NCBI GenBank assembly: GCA_036346275.1
Contig: CM070723.1
Coordinates: 47,136,743 to 47,200,742, forward strand
Length of the DNA stretch: 64,000 bases
Direction: 5' to 3'
Origin: Otatea glauca
Taxonomy: Eukaryota > Streptophyta > Magnoliopsida > Poales > Poaceae
The notes beneath the pieces are model-generated. The model worked only from the letters and a program-made list of their open reading frames with translations. It searched no databases and was not told the DNA's origin. The position numbers and the translations under genes were made by a program. Positions 22,555-34,254 of the stretch are shown here, piece after piece. How positions within the stretch are numbered: position 1 is the first letter of the stretch; each line of letters opens with the position of its first letter.

Positions 22555-22933
22555 CTACAGGTCACTTGCCCTAAGACCACTCCTGCCTCTGCCTTGCCGC
22601 CGTCGCCTCCACCTCCTTGACCATGATGGTGACACCCTCCCCTCCTCACTTTCTGCTACCATCATCGTCTCCCTACACCGCCACCCCATCCTCGGCGGTC
22701 GCCTCGCCGCACCTGCCATCCCCGCGCGCTCCTCCCTTACCTGCTATCCTGTGCATCGGCTGCGAGAGCCTCCCCACCACCACCGCCAGCTGGATGACCC
22801 TGCTTGCAGGACGTGGAACCAGCACCGTGCCCCCGAAGACCCTTTGACCCCCTTGGCTTAACACGCTACTCGCCGCCGCGCTTCAGTGATCTCACAACTC
22901 AAACTAGGAAGATGAAGAAAAAGAAATAACATA
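22555..22933. repeat. Dispersed repeat X, copy 1
   Basis: Starts CTACAGGTCACTTGCCCTAAG, contains the GAAGACCCTTTGACCCCC block near 22834 and ends AAGAAATAACATA. The same order of blocks occurs on the same strand at 50813-52156, where a hAT element splits it. It contains only a short open frame (22617-22847) that I do not consider a gene. Confidence 0.7.
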
Positions 22934-23130
22934 GGCCGTGCCTTTTTGGGTTGGCCCTCCGCACAGCCGCTGAGAACGCCCTAAAGCACGGCACGACACG
23001 GGTGTTTTCGGGCAGGACCAGCATAGCATAAATAATGGGTCGTGCCAGTCCTAGAAACTCGGCACGATGGACGGCACGACATAGCATGATTGACTGAACC
23101 ATGTTTGGGCTGGCCCGACACGAAAGTGGC
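22934..23130. other. GC-rich hAT-subterminal-like stretch
   Basis: Repeats of GGCACGACAC, CGGCACGA and GGCTGGCCC resemble the subterminal motif clusters of grass hAT elements, such as those in the hAT at 51055-52040. No terminal repeat or target duplication was found, and the big solo LTR begins directly to the right. Confidence 0.35.
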
Positions 23131-23517
23131 TGTAGAGACCCTCCCTTTTTGTGTGGAATACCGAGAAGGTCTCATATGCATAACTGTACTAGTCTCATGA
23201 TCAGTGGCTAGTACACACATTTTCAACATTGTCATCACATCCATACTCAAGGTTACAAATTCATTAAAGTAATATTATCCTTACAACATGGTTGTAGTGA
23301 CCAATTAAAATGCAACGGAAGATACAAAAGTCCAATAGTATGCCTTTTCCCAAACTACCAAAGGCAACTGACAAGAAGTAGACCCTAGAAAAGCTTATCG
23401 TAATAATCCTCTAACCTGCAGTGAAGTACTCATCTTTGGGGACATTGCTTTCTTCGCCCATTGAACCAACAATTTAAACAAGGTTGAGTACTTTTGTACT
23501 TAGCAAAAATTGTAGTG

Positions 23518-24773
23518 TGTTAAGGTATATATTGCTTTATATAGATATTGTCTTGTATACATATTGCCTTATATAGGCTTTCCATTTGTACTCGCTTGTA
23601 CATCTATATATTCTGGCCTATGGCCTCTTATTGAATATAAGTGCTATTTATAATATTGTATCAGAGCAAGGTTTTTAGGATTAGGGTTTTACCGGCGTTG
23701 CACTTGCACCATCCTAGCCGCCACCTGCGTACTTTTGTTGTCGTTGCCCCCGGGAGGAGCCATCCCCACTCTAGGGGGCGGCCACCTCGGCTGTCGACGA
23801 CGCTCGTGACACCCTCGGCTTCTTCCCGGTCGGCCGCCTTCTCTCCCGGTCTACGCGTCCCTTCGATCGCTGATCAGGGCCAGGAGCTCTGCCTTGCCTG
23901 GTCTCCAACCCACTAGCCTCCTTCGTGCTCATAGGTTAACCGCCTCCTCGACATCTCCCTTGCTGAGTCCCACGACATCGACAAGGCCGGTGGCTTCGTC
24001 TGCGCCATCTCCAAGCTTCGTTTGCAGCTTCATCATGGCTGTTCTAGCCGCCGCCACCAATGCCTACTCCACTCCTCCGACTGACCGTGGCGTGATGCCA
24101 ACACCACCAACGTCACTCTTCTAGGTGCCACCCATTCGATGCCCAGTGCTCGGCTGCCTCCACTGGCTATGGCCGCATCTCTTGGTTGGCGCTGCCCAGT
24201 TTCGCCCTCACTAGCTTACTCTCGAAAGGAAGAAGGCTGATCGGACTCCAACTGAATCCCATGACAGGTTTTAATTTGGTTTTGGTTTCAATTCTGGCTC
24301 TCGGCTCGGCTCCTTGGCTTCGACTCCAGCTCATTCTGTCGGCTCGACTTCGGTTCCTTTGTTGGCTTACTCCTATCGGCTCCAACTCTTCGGCTCCGTT
24401 TTGGCTCCGCCTGGCTCTAGGTCAGCTCCTTCTCTGCCTCAATTTTTTGTTGACTCGACTCTTTTGTCGGCTAGGTTTGGCTTGGCTTACACTTGTCGGC
24501 TCGGCTTTTGTTCCACTCTAGCTCTTCAGTTTTCAGCTGACTCTTCGGCTCCGCTCCAACTCTTTGGTTATTGGCTCAGCTCCAACTCTTCTGATCGGCT
24601 ATCCGGTTTCTGGCTCTTGCCTCGACTCTCTGGGTGTTAAGGTATATATTGCCTTATATAGATATTGCCTTGTATATATATTGCCTTATATAGGCTTTCC
24701 TTTTGTACTCACTTGCATATCCATATATTCTGGCCTATTGGCCTCGTATCGAATACAAGTGCTATTCATAACA
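23518..24773 (+). mobile_element. TRIM-like non-autonomous LTR element, 1.26 kb
   Basis: Two short LTRs of 138-139 bp (23518-23655 and 24635-24773) start TGTTAAGGTATATATTGC and differ at about a dozen positions. Both sides carry the exact 5-bp target duplication TAGTG (23513-23517, 24774-24778). The first LTR is followed by TTGTATCAGAGCAAGG, a one-base variant of the initiator tRNA-Met primer site. The 979-bp interior encodes no gag or pol. Its left half is GC-rich, and its right half (24200-24620) is packed with TCGGCTC/TTGGCTC heptamers. It would need another element's proteins to move. It is inserted in the big solo LTR. Confidence 0.9.
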
Positions 24774-26426
24774 TAGTGTATCACAAAGATATAGTAAATG
24801 TAGGCTATGTCAAGAAGAGGCTACTAAGTTTAGTTGCATAAAGCGAAATTAAATATTAATATCAAGTAATAGATTGTAAATGGAATTTGAAAGAACAATT
24901 TGACAGATATGTAAATAACAATATGAAATCATGAAAGTAACAACTCACATTTCTCCATGATTGTGAGCATTGAACCACTCCCTTGCCATCTCTTGGCATA
25001 ATATTTTAAACAACTTTTCACAATATGCTCAATTCATCCCTTTTTATGAAAACACAAACTTCTAACTAGTATCGACGCACCAAGTCTCCCATGACCAAAG
25101 GAACAGCTTTTCGAAAAGTTTTACACTCTGCAGAGGCATAAATCTTTACCCATAAGACATGATCAACTCTTTTTGTCGCTATTTTCACACTTTCTTTGGC
25201 GTGTGGCCAAGAGGTCATGACATGAACTGTTACATCACCTAGTTCTAACTTTGCACCAGTCCAGTGATGACAAACCCTTGCTATGGTGGCGAACGATAAC
25301 AATATTTGTGTTCTTAGTCCTCATGACAGTCCATCCCTATTGTGTCCTCACTTTCCCCCATAGCAAGGCATACACCATTGTATCGGTAGACGTTATTCCC
25401 AACACCTCAGTGAGGCACCCCTTTGAGCAATCTGTCTCGGATAGCCAGTACTACTCCAGCTTTTCAATGTGCAGAGCTAGACCTAAGTAACTTAATTGGT
25501 CAAGGTCATCCCATACTAGCACTTGTGGTTACACTGAATATCTTGGGTTTAATGGATACTACATTCGGCCCTTAATCTGACCCAGGTGAAAACACTCCCC
25601 CTACACGACGAGCAAGTCCCATGCACTTCTAGCTATTGCCATATCTCGCTAGTGTCAAACCATAGTTTTATTTTAAGTTTTATACCAAAATACCAGCAAC
25701 TACTGTTCTCATCATGTCCAAAATTTAAATGAACAGTATACCCGACCATTCGTTGTCCAATTTCTAAAGCATGGCTAAGCAATTGCACATGTAATCGAAT
25801 ATACCCATTTGACATTTCTATAATGTCTAAACCTACCTTAGGGTTATCAAGGTTGACATGACAATATTTATTAAGAAATTTCCATGAATTACAGGGATTA
25901 TCTACCAGTACCCACAATATAGCAATTAACTGAAAATAGATGCATGCATAATAGATTTGTAAAATAATATAAATTAATTGAAATACTAGAATCAACATGA
26001 TCAAAGGGGGTGCTTACCATGCTCGTTGGTTTCGGGGACGGAGTTGAGATTGTTGGCGAAGGCATCCGAGGTGTAAGTGTCTACACGCAATATGTCGACG
26101 AGCAATAGCAAGAAGCAAAATAACTCAAACCAAGTCAAAATCCAAACATTATTGCAAAAACAGAAAGCTCATGTTTTTAGAAGGGATTAGAGGTTGGTAT
26201 TGTCAAATTTGGAGTTTGCTTGCATAATTTATGAATTTTTAAAATTTTAAAGGTGCTTCTAGTTATTTTAAATAGGACTTTATTTCATATTGGGCACAAA
26301 TTTAATTTTTATTACAGAACAGAGGGTTCATGAGTATATAATATTTTAGAAATTGATTCCACTAAATTTAGTGTTTACTTGATATAGCTACAATTATTTG
26401 AATTTTGAATGGAATGATAATTAACC

Positions 26427-27289
26427 TATCGTATGTTTGTAAACGTGATACAAGAGGGAGGGGACGCGGGCCGTCTTACGGGCCTACGTCCGAGAGAGAA
26501 AGAGTAGACACGAGGGTTTATACAGATTCGGGCGCTTAAGCATGCGCCCTACTCCTCTCGGTGTGTTCCCCGGGGGGAGTAGGGAGCAGGCTCCTGGTCC
26601 GGGCTCCCGAGGGACACACCAATAGTTTAGTTTTTGTATTCAATCAGCGTCCTCCACAAGCGTGGGTTACAACGGGGTTTTATAGGTGCCCAGCCTGTTA
26701 CACAAATTACCATCCTACCCCTACTACAATAACTCAACCCGGGGCATCCTGGTCATTCCTGGGTGAAGGTAGTTGATCCCACGTCATCGCTTCGTAGGGG
26801 CAGGTCTCTCACTCCGGGACCCCACAGGGCGCCTCCCGTAGACGCCCGCGAGGTAGGAGGGTACCTCCCGTAGACGCCCGCGAGGTAGGAGAGTGCCTCC
26901 CGATACCCGCGGAGTAGGAGGGTACCTCCCGTAGACGCCCGCGGGGTAGGAGGGTACCTCTCCTGGCCATGAGAGCATGAGGTACCTCCGTGGCGCCGCA
27001 GTAGGAAGGTGCGTGATGTTCTCTTGCGTCGCTCGCCAAGTGCCCCGAGGCCGGGGCGCTCGCCAAGCGCCCCGCGGTCGGGGGGCGAGGTGAGATCCCT
27101 TGGGGTTTAGATTCCCTGAGTACTTCCTCCAGGAAGCCTACGGGGGTATGAGGGAGCCTTCCGTAATACACCTGCAGAGGCATAAGGGAGCCTCCTGCAG
27201 ACTCTCGCGGGGGCAGGAGGGAGCCTCCCGTATTACGCCCGCGGGATATGAGGTCTTCCTTCTGAGAGTTAGTGGGGTTTCCCCCAACA
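26427..27289 (-). repeat. 3' LTR of the Tat element
   Basis: Starts (plus strand) TATCGTATGTTTG, where the partner has TGTCGTATGTTTG, and ends CCCCCAACA. A TATA box (TATAAAA on the minus strand) is at 26678-26684. From 26826 to 26966 about four copies of a 32-36 bp unit containing GGTAGGAGGGTACCTCCCG occur, and looser relatives continue to 27250. The polypurine tract on the minus strand (ATGGGGGCTGG) lies just outside at 27290-27300. Confidence 0.9.
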
Positions 27290-27300
27290 CCAGCCCCCAT

Positions 27301-29240
27301 GTCCCTTGGGCGCCTTAGGAGGTGCCCTAGGGTCAAGAGACTCGTTTATTCTTTCCAGAGCCGAAACCAGCGTTCTTGTAGACTTAGACGATACCAACTT
27401 CAAGTTTAGGTCCCCGTAATGGGCTATTGCCCATGATCCCATAGCTTACCATGGCTACATGACTTAGAGCCTGATGCAAGTATAGGCTCGTCTGGTCGGG
27501 GTGTTCTCCTTGGTGCACATGGTAGGCTCATAGGGTCACATTGAAAGAGCATGAGGCATTCCCGTTCGAATAACAAGCCTCCGAGGTGGCTCTCCCATGG
27601 GTAGCATGACCCTCAGCGTCCCCCGGACCCTTAGGCAACCGCTCAGCCCACAGAGGTCATTTAGAAATGGACGTTGTCTACAGCACTACACAACGCATGT
27701 TTTTAGACCCGCTGGGGGATACGGAGATATATACCATCCCATACATGCCTTTAGATCAACAGTTCGAGCAGTAGGTTGCCGTGGTGATGGGTGCATGTAG
27801 CTGGGCACTTTTGATTGGGCGTATCCGGACCTTGCTGCCAGCTTCCCATGGGTAAGGCAAGGTCTTTTTGGGCGGTATGGGCACCGCCCGTTACGTCCCA
27901 GGCGTTGAGGCCACTGCTTGAGCCAGGCTTTAAGGAGCTTCCCTGGGGGCAAGTGATTGCTACCAGCGCCCGTGTTGCCTTTCTTTTTGTCTCCTTTATT
28001 ACCAACCACTCTAGAGGGCAAGGGGTTTCCTTTCTCGTGGACTAGAGCGCTTTTACACGAGCTAGAAGGACTCTACGACGAGTTGAGGAGCTGCTGCAGC
28101 CGTTGTCTGACTGACCTAGAGGGCTTCGCCGCTGCCGGTCCTAGCGAGCACCGCTGCCGTGCGAGGCGAGGGGGCCGCTGCTGGGCAGCAAAAAGGGAGA
28201 CAACACGCGAGGTAGACACGGCGGCCACCAGACCGGGCGGGTCCACTTCGCCAGCACCAAGCGACGCAGCCACGCTAGCCGTGGGAGCCGCTGCCGTGCG
28301 GAAAAGGGGGACGCGGTGGTGCGGGGCAGGTGCCGCCACCACCGGCTCGAGCTGGTTCCGCCGTTGCCACGCAGGATGGGGAATAGCGTCGCAGGGCGGG
28401 GGCCGCTGCCGTGTGCGCCTTGAGGGACGCCGCCACCGCCCTGCGGGCTGAGGGAGCCACGGTCGTCGTGCATCTCGAGGAGCGCCGTCGCCACCTTGCA
28501 GGCTAGAGGCAGCTATTGCCGTGGAGAGTCGCCACCTTGCATTCTGAGGAAGCATCGCCACGACCCCACAGGCTGGGAGGTCACCACCGCCGCACGCTCT
28601 GTGGGGCACCGCCCTTGCCCTATGGGCCGAGGGGGGTCACCGCCGCCGCACGCCCTGTGGGTCACCACCCTTGCCCCACGGGCCGAGGAGAGTCGCCGCC
28701 GCTGCACGCTGTTGCCCCATGGGCCTCACGGGCCGAGGAGAGTCGCTGCTGCCGTTGCGAGGAAAAAAGGGGAAAATGGCTGCGTGGTCGGGTGCTCCCG
28801 TCGCCAAGCCCAGAAGGCCCAGACGCTACCGCGCAGGCCAACGCCGCTGCCGCGTGGGAGAGGGGGGGACGCCGTTGCAGGGCGGAGCCGGTGACGCCGT
28901 TGTGCAGGGAAAGAGGGGCGCTCCCACCACCGGGCGCCGGTCCGGTGGGGGGACCTTGACGACGACGGGAGCCCGAGCGGCCGCGATCAAGCACCGTCGG
29001 CGGTGAGCAAGGGTTGACGACCGCGCTGGCCGGGGAGGCTGCCGTCAGTGCATAAGCCGAGGGGGCCACTGCCGCGCGGGGAGAAGGGCCGCCGTCGGGC
29101 CAGACGGCATCCGCGTGCCCATCGCAGATGAATAAACAGTGATGACTGGCTTTTCTCTCTGTTTTTTAAGCATCATTATTAGTGATGGTCTGGTCCTTGT
29201 CTTAATTTTTGAGTGGATCTGGCTGATACGTTACTACTAC
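27301..29240. other. Tat 3' non-coding region with GC-rich minisatellite-like core
   Basis: No gene is supported. From about 28040 to 29120 the sequence is very GC-rich with open frames on both strands at once. A unit of about 50-57 bp (ending GGGCCGAGGAGAGTCG, with a GTGGGTCACCACCCTTGCCC core) is repeated three times at 28587-28750. The left part (27300-28040) is of ordinary composition. The stretch lies between the antisense ORF's promoter and the 3' LTR. Confidence 0.5.
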
Positions 29241-29256
29241 AGGAGGTCAAAAAGTC

Positions 29257-29263
29257 TATAAAA
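29257..29263 (+). promoter_or_regulatory. Candidate TATA box for the antisense ORF
   Basis: TATAAAA in the context GTCTATAAAAGAGC lies about 320 bp upstream of the first exon of the spliced plus-strand ORF. It is oriented for transcription opposite to the element's own genes. No other TATA box of this quality is seen between it and the ORF. Confidence 0.45.
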
Positions 29264-29576
29264 GAGCTTGCCCCACGCCAACGCTCCTTTCAAACTTGCA
29301 CGCAGCTTCCCACGACCTTCTTGGCATGGCTTGGCATTGATTGCTAGCGCCAGCACTTGCTCTAAAGGGACAGGTCTGCAAGCAGCGCCCTTCCCAGGCA
29401 CCAACACTGCCCGAGCATTACCTCTAGAGCCCTGTTGGAGGGGAGTCAGGTACTGGAGGGGCGCCTCCACAGCCTTTAGCTATTTTCATAAGACTAACTC
29501 TTCGGTTTGGCTCAGGAGGCTTCAGGTGCACATTGCCACCACACTCGTGAAGAGGGCGCCAGGTGTCCGGACTTCA

Positions 29577-31280
29577 TGAGTAAGGCCACGGACAAGATGA
29601 CAACGGTGTTCTGTGGCTCGTGTTGTTAACTGTCTACGTCAAGGCATTGCTAAGGATGACCTCATTTTTGCTTGCAGGAGATCGCCCTTGCGATGCCCTT
29701 TCCAAGGGCAAGGGCAAGGTGGATGAGGTCGCTGCTGGGAAAGGTATGGGCAAGAGCAAAACTCGTCGCAGAGAGGACCACCATGCGGGAGACGTGGACA
29801 TGATGGGTCCTGCTGGCTCCACCGTCGGTGCAGACCTGGTGGGCGATGAGGGGTTCGCCCCGGAAGAAGCGAAGGTGGGCCCTGGACCGTCGGAGCTCAC
29901 CGACGGGGAGAAACTCTCTCTCATCCGGAAGGGGAGTCGCCTCACTCCCGGGGATGTGGACTTTCCCGGAAGGGCTCCTGGGCATTGAGACTGAGGGCCC
30001 GGCCACCTCCCCGGCCAAGGCCGTGGAGGGGGAGGAAGGTGGGTATACCTACCTCGACGATATTGAGTCTTTTTTCCGCTTTCCAGGAGGTATGTGTCCA
30101 CGATCTTTGTATGTTGTTACGGAGCTTAGATGTTCTCTTAACACACCTAACTTGCTCTCTTTCTCTTTTGTAGACCCAGTGGAGTACGAGATGCCACCTA
30201 CGGTGGAGCCCCCCATACCTGCTGCGCCTTCGGGGGCTCCAGCGGATAATGTGGCTACCCCATGCTCACCCATGCAAGTGGCGCCATCGCAGGGTGGTCA
30301 GGGCGGTTCCTCCAGTGCCCTTCCCGAGTACGCCATACCTCATACGTTGGATGCGGAGGCGATCGAGACGACTCGCCTCTTGGTGACGGAGCGGGTGCAA
30401 AGGTATATGGCAGACTTGGTGCCTGATGATCCCGGGAGGTTCTTGGAGGTGTTGAAGGAGAAGCTAGTGACCACAGTGACCCTTCAGTACCAGGTACCAT
30501 GACCCTTTATTTTTCAATGTATTTCCCTAAGCTCAGGATTCTCATGCATGGCTTGCCTAGATACTTCTTTCTTACACCCTTTTGCAGGCTACAGCGATGA
30601 GCAGTGTTCTCTTCGACAGAGTCCCGGGAATAGTCAGGGAGATGCTAGCAGCCACCCCACCGCGTCATCCTGAGGACGACCCAGAGGCCCTCAAGCGGGC
30701 CTTGCTACAGGCCCAAGAGGGCCTGAGGCGCGGATCTTTGGTGGAGAAGTCCCGACAGCGAATCAAGGACTTGGAGGCTGACTTGGAGAGGTCTCATGTG
30801 GTTATATGGGCCGTGGGAGTAGACCGCGACGCCCATGAACAAAGGTATGAAGCGGACCGGAAGACTATGGCTATATCTCTCATGAATCTTGCCGTGCTGG
30901 TCCAGGTCACCTTGAAGGAGCTTGGGGCCAGAGTGGAGGATCTCCCACCTCCCTCTAAGGATTGGGAGGAGTGGGCTGGTATCCTACGGGGCCGCGTCAG
31001 TCTCCTTGCCAGAGCGAGCGACGACAAGGGCAAGGCCTTTGCCAAAGTCGCCTTGGCCGCGGGAGTTGCGGCCATCTCCCGCCTCTCTGATACTGCGGGC
31101 AAGGAGACCATCCTCACTGCGCTTCGAGGGATGTACACCCAGGAGGTGCGTCGGAGCGCTCGTGAGGGTAGTTCTGCCTGGGGATCCCTTGTGAGGGGCT
31201 TCGTGGACAGCCTCACAAGGGTTCCCTGCGGGACCGGACCCCGGGCGACAGGAGAGGGCCCGAGCTCAGAGCATGTATGA
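29577..31280 (+). CDS. Antisense spliced ORF of the Tat element (extra ORF)
   Basis: A plus-strand gene opposite to gag-pol. Exon 2 (29678-30089) begins after a TTGCAG acceptor. Exon 3 (30174-30493) follows a GAG|GTATGT donor and a TTTTGTAG acceptor. Exon 4 (30588-31280) follows a CAG|GTACCA donor and a TTTTGCAG acceptor, and all joins keep frame. Exon 1 is probably the ATG at 29577 with a GTAAGG donor directly after. The product, about 470 residues, is Lys/Arg-rich at first (SKGKGKVDEVAAGKGMGKSK), acidic in the middle, and helical at the end with coiled-coil-like Glu/Arg/Leu stretches (KSRQRIKDLEADLERSH). A single-base slip near 29965 in exon 2 breaks this copy. Tat elements are known to carry extra ORFs here, often antisense (for example gene23 of maize Grande). 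Function is unknown. Confidence 0.65.
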
Positions 31281-32449
31281 CCTCCTCTGGAGTGTGCTTG
31301 GTGTATTTTGCTAAGTAGCTAGGTGACTCATGCTTACTATACTGGAATCCTCAATTTGCAAGGTGTAGCACTCGTTTAAGTGATAGACGTATTTTCGCTG
31401 GTAGTATTCACGATGGTCGGCTGGGACATGCTCCCTCCATTTTGTATGAACTTATTATGAGGTTATGATATGAATGACTTATGACTTTTGCCATGCTTTG
31501 TTTTAGGATGTGCCCTGGAGGGCAGTTGGTATTTGCTATAAGCGAAGTGCACAAAGGGCTCGGACGCCACGCCGATTATGCCCGCCAAAGAAGGTTTGCC
31601 GCAGGATCGGGCGACTTCATGGGGCATGATCGTGCCTTGGATCCCTGGAGGGATCCAAAGCGCAGGCGCCCCGCCGGAGGGTCATTTAGTTACTTCTCCC
31701 CAAGAGGGAGAAAGCAATTCCTGTTGTGCTATGTATGATGGGGGCGAGCCCCCCGCGCCATTAGGCAGTGCGGGAGTGTTTCCCTCCTCACGCGGCAGTG
31801 AGGGGGACTCGGTCCCCGCGTCGCCCTTGGGCGACTTTAGTCTTGTCTTGGCCCTCAGGCCACTTAGAGACACCGGTACATAAGGCCTTATTTAGGAGGC
31901 CAAGCGTTCTAGCTTATGGCACAGCCCCGTATGAGCATTGCGAGTTGTTTACTCAACCTTGCTAAGAGGCTTAGGCATGTGCCCACCGAGAAGGGGATGT
32001 CTCCCGGACAACGCTCCTTGCAATAAGAAAGGCTTCTATTGCTTCCCATAGAGGGTACAAAACAGTGACCCGGGGGTCGTTTCGGCTTAGCGCCAGGGGT
32101 CCATGGAGGACTAAGCCATGGAGCACCCTATGACTTAGGCAAGATGCCTCAAGTCGTTGCCCGCTCCCTGGGTCCAGCAGGGAGAGGGCCGCCTGAGGGG
32201 CATACGGAATGTCCAGGCCGCTCGGGGCTTTTTCAGGGGTAGGCCTCGGAGGCCATGCGCCCTGGAACTTGTCCCAAGAAGGGCACGAGGTTCTAGCCTA
32301 TCCCCCACAGCTACGTGAGGGGGATGGGTTCTTAAAGACTACCACCAAGCGATAGAAGGCATGCAAAACTTAACTTGATACTTCATTGATGACCTTAGGA
32401 GGGTTTACATCAATATGAGGTAAGTGCCGATACGGCTTTACAAAAAAGC
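31281..32449. other. Spacer between the antisense ORF and the pol end
   Basis: I see no gene. Composition is moderately GC-rich, with GGGGGACTCGGTCCCCGCG (31803-31821) as a notable palindrome-like segment. The two convergent coding units (antisense ORF on plus, pol on minus) both end against this 1.2-kb stretch, which may hold their terminators. Confidence 0.5.
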
Positions 32450-34254
32450 TTAAAAGTAAAACTTCTTGAGCTTGTCAGCATTCCACGCATGCTTGAGTGT
32501 CTTGTCTTCCATAGTAGAGAGGTGGTAAGCCCCTGAGCCCAAGACCGCTGAGACGCGGTAGGGTCCCTCCCACTTGGGGTGGAGCTTACCTTGGGCTCCC
32601 GGGTCGGTGACCCTTTTTAGCACAAGTCCCCCAGGAGGAAGGTCCTCTCTCGCACCCGTTTGTTGTAGAAACGAGCGACTTCTCGTTCGTACGTGGCATG
32701 CTTGACGAGCGCGCGATCACGGATCTCCTCCGTGAAATCCACTTCCACCTTGTGATTGTCTTCGATTACCATGAAGTTGATGGGTAGGGCTTCTGAGAGC
32801 ATCTCTACTCGAAGGGAGCGGTGGCGGACTTCTGCGGGGAGGACGGCTTCCACTCCGTACACCAAAGAGAAGGGTGTTCGCCCCGTGGAGCAGCTAGGAG
32901 TAGTGCGCATCCCCCACAGGACACTGAGGAGTTCCTCCGCCCATAGCCCGCGCTTAAGAGTGCTCTTTTCGAGTCGACGGCGGATGCATTGGAGGATTAG
33001 GCCATTGGCCCTTTCGACCGCCCCATTGGATTTAGGGTGAGCCACTGAAGCGAAGCAGAGAACTGTCCCGATTGAATCGCAAAAGTCCCTGAAGGAGGAG
33101 GCATCGAACTGGGTTCCGTTGTCCACAGTGAGCTCCTTCGGGACTCCGAAACGGCACACAATGTTCTTCCAAAAGAACTTTTGCACCACCCGGGATGTGA
33201 TTGTTAGCAACGGCTCCGCTTCTACCCACTTGGTGAAGTAGTCCACCGCCACCACCGCATGCTTGTAGCCCCCCTTGGCCGGCGGGAATGGCCCGAGCAG
33301 GTCCATACCCCACCGGGCAAAAGGCCAAGTTATCAGAATCTGGTGCAGAGGTGCAGCGGGGGAGTGGTGAGCCGATGCCATCCTTTGGCAACCTTCACAA
33401 GTTTTGAGGGTTTCCATGGCGTCTTGCACCATTGTAGGCCAATAGAAACCCTGCCTTAGTGCCTTCACTACAGTTGCTCTAGGTGCAAGGTGTGAACCAC
33501 AGAGACCTTCATGCACCTCCCGCAGAAGTGAGATCCCCTCTTCTTTTGGGAGGCACCTGAGCAGTGCGGAAGCCCCTTTTTTGTATAGTATCCCATCGAG
33601 GAGTACATAGGATTTGGCTTTCGCGAAGAGTCTTCGGTTTTCGGTGCTATCCTCCATTTCTGTTTTTCCTTGGATGCATTCTCGGATTGGGGTCATCCAC
33701 GTTGTGGGTGGTGTTGAGATCTCACTGACCGTCAGGAGTTGTTCAGGACCTTCTTTCCCATTAGGGTCTTCCTTGATGGATGGTGTGTCAAGCACCTCGA
33801 GGAAGACCTCCGGTGGGAGTGGCTCTTGGGAGCTTGCTGCTCGGGCCAAACGGTCCGCCCGGTGATTGTCTCCACGGGGAATGCGGCGAGCTTCCATCCC
33901 CAAGAAGTATCGTTCCATTCTGCGTACTTCATCGAGGTAGCTGGCCATCTTGGAGTCAAGGTATTGATAGGATTTGTCCATCTGATTGACAACTAGTTGG
34001 GAATCTCCCAGGATTAGGAGGCGTCGGACCCCCATAGCCTTTGCGAGGCGAAGCCCTAAAAGAAGAGCCTCGTACTCCACCATGTTGTTGGTGGGATTGA
34101 AAGAGAGGCGCGCGGCGTATTCCAGTGCCTTCCCCTCAGGGCTCACGAGAACAACCCTGGCCTCTCCACTGTTTAGGCGTTTGGAGCCATCAAAGTAGAG
34201 GGTCCAGTGGGGGTCAGGCGGAGTGGTACGCTCTGCTACCTCATCTGGGACTTA
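32450..34254 (-). pseudogene. pol: Tat pol: second RNase H and integrase
   Basis: The frame opens after an in-frame TAA at 34252-34254, where the pattern suggests a former CAA. RNase H shows LYFDGSKRLNSGEA, MVEYEALLLGLRLA and ILGDSQLVVNQ, carrying its acidic residues. Integrase has the HHCC domain (GSHLAPRATVVKAL, CEGC) and a complete D,D,E triad: Asp in WGMDLLGPFPPAKGG, Asp in TVDNGTQFD, Glu in VERANGLILQ. The GPY/F-type end (HPKWEGPYRVS) and KLKKFYF-stop finish at 32450, reached after a slip at about 32615. No chromodomain follows, which separates this element from the chromovirus at 2862. Apart from the stop and the slip the region is well kept. Confidence 0.9.

Noticed and set aside
22934..23130. 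Possible second complete hAT spanning the big solo LTR (22934 to 50812)
   Set aside because: The right end CCCACCTCTA is present, but no matching left end or 8-bp duplication was found at 22934.
28073..28609. 178-codon minus-strand frame in the Tat 3' region
   Set aside because: Open on both strands because of GC-rich tandem units; no protein family recognised.
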